Assembly: GCA_028694715.1 (NCBI GenBank)
Contig: JAQVKJ010000096.1
Location: 1-6,035, forward strand
Origin: Weeksellaceae bacterium
Lineage (GTDB): Bacteria; Bacteroidota; Bacteroidia; Flavobacteriales; Weeksellaceae
DNA length: 6,035 nt
Direction of reading: 5' to 3'
Positions 1-6,035 of this stretch are shown here, piece by piece. Under the pieces are notes generated by a model, which had not been told where the DNA came from, ran no database searches, and worked only from the letters and a program-made list of their open reading frames with translations. How positions within the stretch are numbered: the stretch's first letter is position 1; each line of letters begins with the position of its first letter. The position numbers were made by a program, and so were the translations under genes.

Positions 1-3000
1 AACAACAAAATGTTCTGGGAAGTCAACGCACAACAAAAAAATGTGCAGTCCGGAAGTAACCCGGCAGCCACCGTGCAAGACAACAAATTGTATTACAACA
101 ATCTCTTTGGACAGATTTCGGCTGAATTTACCGTACTGACCGGAAAAAGAGATTTGAATTATATCATCCCCAACAAACAAGCCTTGGGCAATGTACCTGA
201 AAATGCAGACTACTTGGTCTTTAGCGAAGACATCATTTTGCCCGTCGGTTGGTCGTTCTCGATGAACGAAAAGGGTGTGCTCATCAAAAACAACTCTGGA
301 AAAAACATTTATCTCTACGACAATCCCAAATCTACAGATGAGCTTTCTGAGTTTTTCAGCGAACAAAATACAATTTTTGAAGTACAGCAAATCGGACAAA
401 TCCTGACCGTGAAAACCAAAGTGAAAACAGAATGGCTGCTCTCAGAAGACAGAGTGTTTCCTATAAAAGTGGATCCTTCGGTGACTGTATATCCAGATGA
501 TTCCGAAAAATGGACAGGCTGTTCAACACAGGCTGGTAATACTAATTATGGTGATATTGTATTAAGTGGGCGCTGGACCGATGGTAATCCGATGGCAGGT
601 TACGCAAAATTCGATCTTTCAAGTATTCCCAACGGTACGGTATTGGATGATGTCAGTTCTCATTTCTTCTTTTACGCTTCGAATGGTGAAGTTATTGGAA
701 AAGAAGTAGAGTTGGTGGATATCAATGTTGACCCGGTGACAGCTCAGAATCCTGCTATTATAAATAGTCATACACAGGTTATATCGGACAATACACAGAC
801 CTTTGATAACTTTCAGGGATGGAAAATCCACAATTTTTCAAATGCAGGTATTTCTTTTGTTGAATCAAAGATTTCTCAAAACTGGGTGGCTGTGGCACTT
901 TATCCTGTAATGGACACCTGGTCTGTAGAGAATAATTTTGCAGGATTCCGAGGTTACACCTCAACCGACAATAAACCTTATCTGAAAATCACATATGGGT
1001 CGCTCAACTGTATTCCCAGAACAAGAGACGACAGAGATGATCTTTATATCAAAGATGTCCGTTTTCTGGGTGCGCTCAATCCCACCAATGTTGTCAATCT
1101 AAACAATGGTTATAATAATAACAGTCAAACCGGAGGTTATCAGAATTTTACCGATCTCTGGAATACCAATGAAATGCCCAGACAGGCACAGGGGCAGGTG
1201 ATCAATGTACATGCACAGCTGAACTCCTGGAGAGGTCATTTCAAAGCCTGGGTGGATTGGAACAAGGACGGTGTGTTCAATAATACAGAATTAGTGTATG
1301 ATACTGAATCTACTGTATCCAATGCAGTCTTGTTCGGTTTTGTAATTCCCCCTGATCAGGAAATCGGAGAATATAAGTTGAGAATCAGAGTCCTCGGACA
1401 ACGGCATAGAGTAAACGGCGACTGGGTGGAGCTTCTCAATCAATATGATTTTGACCCATGTGAAGAATTTATTAATTATAACTATTCGGGTATTAGATTT
1501 TACGGCGAAGCTGAAGATTATAAGTTCAAAGTCATCCCGGATTGTGACGCCAAAGTTACTGCTGTGAATGTGAACGAAGGCGACGGTGTCCGATGCGGCC
1601 CGGGTGATTTGAACATTTCGGCACAGGGACCGGCAGGAGCACTTTACAACTGGTATGCTTCACAATACGGCGACGACCCCATACAGATTGGACAAAGCTC
1701 CAATACTTTGTTCATAGAAGAATTAGAGGAAACTACCACCTACTGGGTGACTGTAACGGCCGGCGGTTGTGAATCGGTGGCAAGGGTGCCGGTGATCGCA
1801 AGAATTGACCCCATACCTCAGATAGAAATAGGGGGCGGAATGCAGGAAATCTGCGGTGACGACGCCAGTCTCAATGTGAACGCCTGGGGTGATTATGAGC
1901 AAATTTTCCTCATTGATGAAACCTTTAACGATGAATTTGAAAACGGCGGGCTGGGTGCTTTCACAAACTTTGATGCCAGCGATTATCAGGGGGCCGATCT
2001 ACCGGAAGCCGACTGGAAAAACCGCGAAAATCCATATACAGTGACCAAACCTCCGTACAGAGTGCTGCGGCCGGCCATGTCGTCGGGCTACAACAACGGG
2101 AGATTTGCCACCGCCATTACCGATTTAAGTCGATATGAAAATATCACCAAAATACTGGAACTCACAGACAAAGTGGACGCCACTGAACTGACCGAACTCA
2201 GACTGGAATTCGAACTGTACTTCCAGGCTTATATCGGTGGAGACGAAACCCAGGAGCATCTGAAACTCCAGATTTCTAAGGACAACGGTAGCAGCTGGAC
2301 AACCATGCAAACCTATATCAATACACTGGGCAATCCGGGCAGGTTTGTAAAACAGAAATTCCCGCTCGATGCATCCTATCAGGTGGACAATCTCAAAATT
2401 CGTTTTGTGCTTTTCACATTTGCAGGACCAAGTGGTTGGAAATACAATATAGCCGCTTTGGACAACATCCGACTCTATGGCAACCGTGCATTGGAACCCA
2501 AATTTATATGGGCTGCCGTCAATGATGAAGTGGACATTTATGACATTGATTGTGAAACGCCTTACAACGGAGAAGATGTTTCAGAGGTCTGCATCAAACC
2601 CAATGACGAGCAATTGGAAGCCAATGCCTTCTGGACGCTTAAGTCCACTGCGGTATTGAGCAACGGCTGTACGGTGGACGGACAAGTCGTTTTGCAAAAC
2701 ACAACAAAAGTGTGGAATTCAAACAATACGGATTGGTCTGTGGCTACCGACTGGAAACCCTCTGTCAGCTTTGGAAGTCCCACTGTCCCGTCGGCCGAAA
2801 ATTGTGTGATTGTCAAAAAAACAGTCTATCTCGATACCGATGCTGCTGACAATCCGGTACACGGTCTGGCCAAAAACCTGACGGTCAGAAATACAGGACA
2901 CCTCGAAATCAAAGACGGTGCAAGTCTCAGGGTGACTGATTTCGTCAAAAATCAATCATCGGCCGAGGATAATTTTGTGGTGAAAAACAATGCCAGTTTA

Positions 3001-4404
3001 CTACAAATCAACGACAATGCTGCAAACGAAGGAAAAATTACAGTGGAAAAAGAATACCTGTTCTCTTCCGAAAGAAAGGAGTACAACTTTGTGGCTGCAC
3101 CCGTGGTCGCCAACAAATTCATGAAAACCACCATTTATGACCCCAATCCGATAAGCTTGCAGCAATACAACGAGTCCAATGATTATTTCTATGAAAATCA
3201 GGGAGCCTATGTGTCAGGCAAAGCATATGCAGTTCAGGAATCACCCGGCAGTGGAGTGGAAACCAAAATCGGGAACTTCAGCGGTGAACATTTCAACGGA
3301 ATATTGAATTATAATCTGACCAAAAACGGAGCAGGATTTAACCTGGTCGGTAATCCTTATCCATCCAATCTGGACATAAAAATGTTGTACGACAACAATG
3401 TTGGAAATGTTAACGACCCCAACATAGATAGTAATTTCTATTTCTGGGACAACCGGGACAATCAAATCCATGTTCAGATGGGCTCAGAATATACCCAAAA
3501 CCAATATGCAGTCTTCAATGCAGCTTCTGGTACCAACGGAACCGGAGTCCACGCACCAAGATTTACAGAAGAAGGTTCGGAAATGGGAGAAGAAAGAATA
3601 CCCGACAGATTTGTGAAAGTGGGTACCGGATTTATGATGCAAACACTGAAACCGAATTTCCCGCTTCATTTTGAAAATTCATACAGAACCGCAGAAGGTG
3701 AAATCAATTTCACCGGTAAACAAGGCAATCTGGGCGGTGACCCCGATCGTTACTGGCTGAGAATGGTGACCCCGGGCAACATTCAGGTAATGTGTGCAGT
3801 GGTCTATTTTGAAGGAGGCAAAGACGAATTCTGGATAGACGACACCGAAAGTCTCAGCGGTTCAGACGATTTGTTCACCATGGCAGATGGCCACATGCTG
3901 GCGATTCAGGGCAGGGCACCTTTCAGAGTCCATGATCAAATCCCATTGGGTTACAGAGCTTTCCATAGCGGAACACACATCATTTCAATCTACCAGAAAC
4001 AAGGCGTGTTCGATAGCGAACAGGACATTTATCTCATCGACCATGTGCTGAGTAAAACGGTGAACCTAAGCACCAATGTGTACAAATTCACCACCCGAAA
4101 AGGAGAATACCAAAACAGATTCACCATCGTTTATGTGCCAAAAAGACCCGATATCAGTTTGTCAGATATCAGCAATGTCGTCCAGATGACCCGTATAAAC
4201 AATCAGATTGTGATTGAATCTACCATCGACAAAATCACTGCGGTGGAAGTCTTTGACCTGAACAGCAGACCGGTGTACAACCGTGCAGGCATCAATTCAA
4301 ATCAACACAGCCTCAGCGCACAATTTTTCAATCATCAAATCATTGTAGTGAAGGTAACCACCGAAACCGGTGAAGTACACACCAAAAAGTTCATCAATAA
4401 CTGA
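1..4404 (+). CDS. Giant multidomain T9SS-secreted surface protein (5'-partial): DNRLRE-like, GEVED, Ig-like, jelly-roll, type C sorting signal
   Basis: The frame is open to the window's left edge (codons AAC AAC AAA precede the first ATG at 10), and the residues after that Met have no hydrophobic signal peptide, so the real start is upstream. Numbering from that Met (1464 aa visible): about 20-153 resembles the segment before DNRLRE domains in WapA/Rhs-type wall proteins, ending in a VDPSVTV junction at 154-160. About 155-330 looks like a DNRLRE-type beta-sandwich. About 370-510 is a GEVED domain, with AWVDWNKDG at 413-421 and YGEAEDYKF at 498-506. About 512-598 is Ig-like (NWYAS, TTYWVTV). 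About 633-827 is a MAM/choice-of-anchor-J-like jelly roll ending in ALDNIRLYG. GNPYPSN sits at 1114-1120. From about 1313 to the end, IYLIDHVL, IVYV, VEVFDLNSRPVY and IIVVKVTTETGEVHTKKFI resemble the ChiA-type (type C) T9SS sorting region. Inference: exported by Sec, then carried across the outer membrane by T9SS to the surface or medium. The domains suggest adhesion or carbohydrate/protein binding. I see no catalytic motif, so function and ligand are unknown. The gene ends in TGA and has its own terminator. Confidence 0.88.
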   Translation, partial: NNKMFWEVNAQQKNVQSGSNPAATVQDNKLYYNNLFGQISAEFTVLTGKRDLNYIIPNKQALGNVPENADYLVFSEDIILPVGWSFSMNEKGVLIKNNSGKNIYLYDNPKSTDELSEFFSEQNTIFEVQQIGQILTVKTKVKTEWLLSEDRVFPIKVDPSVTVYPDDSEKWTGCSTQAGNTNYGDIVLSGRWTDGNPMAGYAKFDLSSIPNGTVLDDVSSHFFFYASNGEVIGKEVELVDINVDPVTAQNPAIINSHTQVISDNTQTFDNFQGWKIHNFSNAGISFVESKISQNWVAVALYPVMDTWSVENNFAGFRGYTSTDNKPYLKITYGSLNCIPRTRDDRDDLYIKDVRFLGALNPTNVVNLNNGYNNNSQTGGYQNFTDLWNTNEMPRQAQGQVINVHAQLNSWRGHFKAWVDWNKDGVFNNTELVYDTESTVSNAVLFGFVIPPDQEIGEYKLRIRVLGQRHRVNGDWVELLNQYDFDPCEEFINYNYSGIRFYGEAEDYKFKVIPDCDAKVTAVNVNEGDGVRCGPGDLNISAQGPAGALYNWYASQYGDDPIQIGQSSNTLFIEELEETTTYWVTVTAGGCESVARVPVIARIDPIPQIEIGGGMQEICGDDASLNVNAWGDYEQIFLIDETFNDEFENGGLGAFTNFDASDYQGADLPEADWKNRENPYTVTKPPYRVLRPAMSSGYNNGRFATAITDLSRYENITKILELTDKVDATELTELRLEFELYFQAYIGGDETQEHLKLQISKDNGSSWTTMQTYINTLGNPGRFVKQKFPLDASYQVDNLKIRFVLFTFAGPSGWKYNIAALDNIRLYGNRALEPKFIWAAVNDEVDIYDIDCETPYNGEDVSEVCIKPNDEQLEANAFWTLKSTAVLSNGCTVDGQVVLQNTTKVWNSNNTDWSVATDWKPSVSFGSPTVPSAENCVIVKKTVYLDTDAADNPVHGLAKNLTVRNTGHLEIKDGASLRVTDFVKNQSSAEDNFVVKNNASLLQINDNAANEGKITVEKEYLFSSERKEYNFVAAPVVANKFMKTTIYDPNPISLQQYNESNDYFYENQGAYVSGKAYAVQESPGSGVETKIGNFSGEHFNGILNYNLTKNGAGFNLVGNPYPSNLDIKMLYDNNVGNVNDPNIDSNFYFWDNRDNQIHVQMGSEYTQNQYAVFNAASGTNGTGVHAPRFTEEGSEMGEERIPDRFVKVGTGFMMQTLKPNFPLHFENSYRTAEGEINFTGKQGNLGGDPDRYWLRMVTPGNIQVMCAVVYFEGGKDEFWIDDTESLSGSDDLFTMADGHMLAIQGRAPFRVHDQIPLGYRAFHSGTHIISIYQKQGVFDSEQDIYLIDHVLSKTVNLSTNVYKFTTRKGEYQNRFTIVYVPKRPDISLSDISNVVQMTRINNQIVIESTIDKITAVEVFDLNSRPVYNRAGINSNQHSLSAQFFNHQIIVVKVTTETGEVHTKKFINN

Positions 4405-4435
4405 CACTTAGCCAATTTAGTTTATATAGCTTGGG

Positions 4436-4475
4436 GTGAGGGCATTGTTTCAGACAAAGCCCTCACTTCTTTTTT
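4436..4475 (+). terminator. Rho-independent terminator after the T9SS surface protein gene
   Basis: A perfect 8-bp stem pairs GTGAGGGC (4436-4443) with GCCCTCAC (4459-4466). Inside it, after an A-A mismatch, TTGT (4445-4448) pairs with ACAA (4454-4457), leaving the 5-base loop TTCAG. The tract TTCTTTTTT follows immediately (4467-4475). The hairpin starts 31 bases after the stop codon of the upstream gene. There is no matching A-rich run on the left side, so it should act on + strand transcription only. It separates the surface protein gene from lpxB. Confidence 0.9.
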
Positions 4476-4488
4476 GACCCGGATTCTG

Positions 4489-4496
4489 TATCTTTG
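4489..4496 (+). promoter_or_regulatory. Candidate Bacteroidota -7 promoter element for lpxB (TAtcTTTG)
   Basis: TATCTTTG matches the Bacteroidota -7 consensus TAnnTTTG at every defined position, 19 bases before the GTG chosen as the lpxB start. Transcription would begin a few bases downstream, giving a short leader of roughly 10-15 bases, rich in A and T and without a Shine-Dalgarno sequence, as is common in this phylum. The nearest upstream TTG, for a -33 element, is at 4474-4476 and lies only 12 bases away. That is shorter than the usual spacing of about 17-23, so the -33 part is weak or absent. It lies directly behind the terminator, where a new promoter would be expected. Confidence 0.6.
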
Positions 4497-4515
4497 TTTT
4501 AATTTTAATCAAAGG

Positions 4516-5634
4516 GTGAAATATTATATCATTGCAGGAGAAGCTTCGGGAGATTTGCATGCTTCCAATCTGATGAAGGAACTCAAAAAAAAAGACCCCG
4601 ACGCAGAATTCCGTGTTTGGGGCGGTGAATTGATGCTGCAAGCCGGAGGAACACTCGTCAAACACTACCGAGACCTCGCTTTTATGGGGTTTGCAGAAGT
4701 GTTCATGAACCTGAAAACCATACTCGGAAATATCAAATTCTGTAAAAAAGACATACTGCAATGGGCGCCCGACGCAGTCATATTGGTCGATTATCCGGGC
4801 TTCAACCTGAGAATCGCAGAATTTGTAAAAAATGCAGGCATCCGCGTGTATTACTATATTTCTCCACAAATCTGGGCATGGAAAACCGGAAGAGTGAATA
4901 CTATCAAAAAGTTCGTGGACCGTATGTTTGTCATCCTGCCATTCGAAAAAGACTTTTATGCCCGTTACAATTATGAAGTGGATTTCGTCGGTCATCCACT
5001 GTTGGATGCCATGGACACCTTGCCACAACCAGATGCTCTGAAATTCAGAGACGAAAACCAGCTCGACCCTCGGAGAATCATCGCACTGCTGCCCGGAAGC
5101 CGTCAACAGGAAATTCGCATCAAACTGCCCTTGATGCTGTCCGTTGCCCAAGATTTCCCTGATTTTCAATTTGTCGTCGCCGGAGCTCCTTCGGTGGAGC
5201 CTTCTTTTTACAGTAAAATTGGAGGGGAATCACTGAAAATAGTCTTCGGAAAAACCTATGAACTCATCGGTTGTGCACAAGCCGCTTTGGTGACCTCCGG
5301 CACCGCCACCCTCGAAACCGCATTGCTCAATACACCCGAAGTCGTCTGCTACAAAGGCAGCAGAATTTCTTATGAAATCGGAAAAAGAGTGGTGAAATTC
5401 GTGAAATTCATCTCATTGGTCAATCTGATCATGGACAGGGAAGTGGTCACAGAACTCATTCAACAGCAATTGAACCGCAAAAACCTGAAAACCGAACTCA
5501 CAAAAATTCTTAACGAACCCAAACGAAGCCAAATACTCAACGATTACAAAAGACTTAGACAAAAATTGGGCGGACCGGGTGCCTCAGAAAGAACAGCTGC
5601 CGGCATTGTGGAAGACCTGACGAACAATCGATAA
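4516..5634 (+). CDS. lpxB: Lipid-A-disaccharide synthase LpxB
   Basis: LpxB (glycosyltransferase family GT19) joins UDP-2,3-diacylglucosamine to lipid X, releasing UDP and forming lipid A disaccharide 1-phosphate, at the cytoplasmic face of the inner membrane. From the GTG start the protein has 372 residues, close to the E. coli enzyme (about 382). Visible hallmarks are GEASGDLH at 8-15 near the N-terminus, WGG at 35-37, MGFAEV at 57-62, VDYPGFNLRIA at 91-101 (its Asp fits the proposed catalytic Asp of this family), YYISPQIWAWK at 113-123, VGHPLLD at 158-164, LLPGSRQQEI at 191-200, SGTATLETAL at 261-270 and SLVNLIMDREVV at 300-311. The frame stays open back to a TTG at 4474, but that codon lies in the terminator T-tract and upstream of the likely promoter. 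GTG at 4516 puts KYYIIAGEASGD at the usual distance from the start, and the next in-frame ATG falls after GEASGD. No truncation is seen. The gene is separate from other lpx genes here. Confidence 0.96.
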   Translation: MKYYIIAGEASGDLHASNLMKELKKKDPDAEFRVWGGELMLQAGGTLVKHYRDLAFMGFAEVFMNLKTILGNIKFCKKDILQWAPDAVILVDYPGFNLRIAEFVKNAGIRVYYYISPQIWAWKTGRVNTIKKFVDRMFVILPFEKDFYARYNYEVDFVGHPLLDAMDTLPQPDALKFRDENQLDPRRIIALLPGSRQQEIRIKLPLMLSVAQDFPDFQFVVAGAPSVEPSFYSKIGGESLKIVFGKTYELIGCAQAALVTSGTATLETALLNTPEVVCYKGSRISYEIGKRVVKFVKFISLVNLIMDREVVTELIQQQLNRKNLKTELTKILNEPKRSQILNDYKRLRQKLGGPGASERTAAGIVEDLTNNR

Positions 5635-5732
5635 AAAAAATCATTTACTGGGATTTATCATGGTTTAATTCTGTCATTGTGATTAAATTTCAATGTGCAT
5701 TCAAAGAAGTTCTAATTTTTAAAAATCACAAG

Positions 5733-6035
5733 ATGAAAAAGAGAGTTCCGGTATCACAAATCATGACCAAAGACCCGGTGAGTATGAATCCTTCACAGTC
5801 TTTGTACGATGCTGATTTGCTGTTCGAAAAACACGGCATCCGCCACTTGCCCGTCACCGAAGGTGAACGGCTGGTCGGGGTGCTGAGCAAATCAGATTTG
5901 TTGAGAATCAGTTATTCAGAATTGTCAGACGACGAGGAAAGCGTAGAAAGCATGGTGTATGACGCATATACTATTCCTCAGGTGATGACCAAAAATCCAC
6001 TGACCATCAGTGCCGATGCGAGCATCAAAGAAGCA
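5733..6035 (+). CDS. CBS-domain protein (3'-partial)
   Basis: An ATG at 5733 opens 101 codons that run to the window's right edge without a stop. The first CBS domain covers roughly residues 5-60, with VSQIMTKDPVSM at 7-18, FEKHGIRHLPV at 31-41 and LVGVLSKSDLLR at 47-58. A linker rich in Asp and Glu follows (about 63-75, SELSDDEESVESM). The second domain begins at about 80 with IPQVMTKNPLTIS and is cut off. The layout matches small stand-alone two-CBS proteins common in Flavobacteriia, which from memory are about 140-155 residues, so roughly the last third is missing. CBS pairs bind adenine nucleotides and usually sense energy state or regulate a partner, but the partner here is unknown. There is no signal peptide, so it is probably cytoplasmic. 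It lies 98 bases after lpxB with no clear terminator between. TAatTTTT at 5713-5720 is only a weak promoter candidate. There is no Shine-Dalgarno site and the leader is A-rich. Confidence 0.88.
   Translation, partial: MKKRVPVSQIMTKDPVSMNPSQSLYDADLLFEKHGIRHLPVTEGERLVGVLSKSDLLRISYSELSDDEESVESMVYDAYTIPQVMTKNPLTISADASIKEA

Noticed and set aside
10..12. ATG at position 10 as the true start of the giant gene
   Set aside because: The frame stays open to the window edge, no signal peptide follows, and a T9SS cargo protein needs one. The Met is almost certainly internal.
4474..4515. TTG start for lpxB, adding 14 residues
   Set aside because: The codon sits in the terminator T-tract and upstream of the likely promoter, and LpxB proteins normally begin right before the (K)YYIIAGEASGD segment.
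4450..5169. A 239-codon open frame on the - strand across the start of lpxB
   Set aside because: It is antisense to highly conserved LpxB codons, crosses the terminator hairpin, and its protein (rich in Phe, Cys and His) shows no recognisable domain. It is best read as a shadow of lpxB codon usage.
5392..5409. Tandem 9-base direct repeat GTGAAATTC x2 inside lpxB, encoding VKFVKF
   Set aside because: Only two copies, in frame, in a variable stretch just before the conserved SLVNLI motif. It could be a small duplication but has no evident function.
5630..5659. Inverted repeat GATAAA/TTTATC at the lpxB stop, considered as a terminator
   Set aside because: Only 6 A/T-dominated base pairs around an 18-base loop, with no following T-tract. 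Not a credible intrinsic terminator.
5675..5695. CATTG/CAATG inverted repeat in the lpxB-CBS gap
   Set aside because: Five base pairs around an 11-base spacer is too short to call an operator without conservation data.
5715..5726. Perfect 12-base palindrome ATTTTTAAAAAT just before the CBS gene
   Set aside because: Pure A/T low-complexity sequence in an AT-rich intergenic gap, easily expected by chance. There is no second copy to suggest an operator.

Overview
The window looks like a piece of a Bacteroidota chromosome, most likely from a Flavobacteriia-like lineage. The grounds are a giant secreted protein ending in a C-terminal region that resembles the type IX secretion system (T9SS) type C sorting signal, a TAnnTTTG-type promoter element, the absence of Shine-Dalgarno sites, and the style of the LpxB and CBS proteins. 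Genus and species cannot be told from this sequence. All three genes are on the + strand.

Layout. Positions 1-4404 hold the 3' part of a very large gene for a multidomain surface or secreted protein. It is open at the left edge, so its true start and signal peptide lie upstream of the window. In order it shows a WapA/Rhs-type N-terminal segment, a DNRLRE-like beta-sandwich, a GEVED domain, an Ig-like domain, a second Ig-like region that seems to be interrupted by a jelly-roll domain, a Bacteroidota-type C-terminal module with a GNPYPS motif, and the T9SS sorting region. A strong intrinsic terminator follows (4436-4475).

Positions 4516-5634 encode lpxB, lipid-A-disaccharide synthase, most likely from a GTG start directly behind a TAtcTTTG promoter element (4489-4496). 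After a 98-base AT-rich gap, the first 101 codons of a CBS-domain protein run off the right edge (5733-6035).

The genes do not form an obvious pathway. The surface protein is closed off by its own terminator, and lpxB appears to be transcribed independently as an envelope housekeeping gene. The CBS gene could be read through from lpxB or have its own weak promoter. No RNA gene, mobile element, CRISPR array or clearly new system is visible. The points most worth a second look are the domain architecture and base-composition mosaic of the giant protein, and the compact terminator-promoter junction before lpxB.
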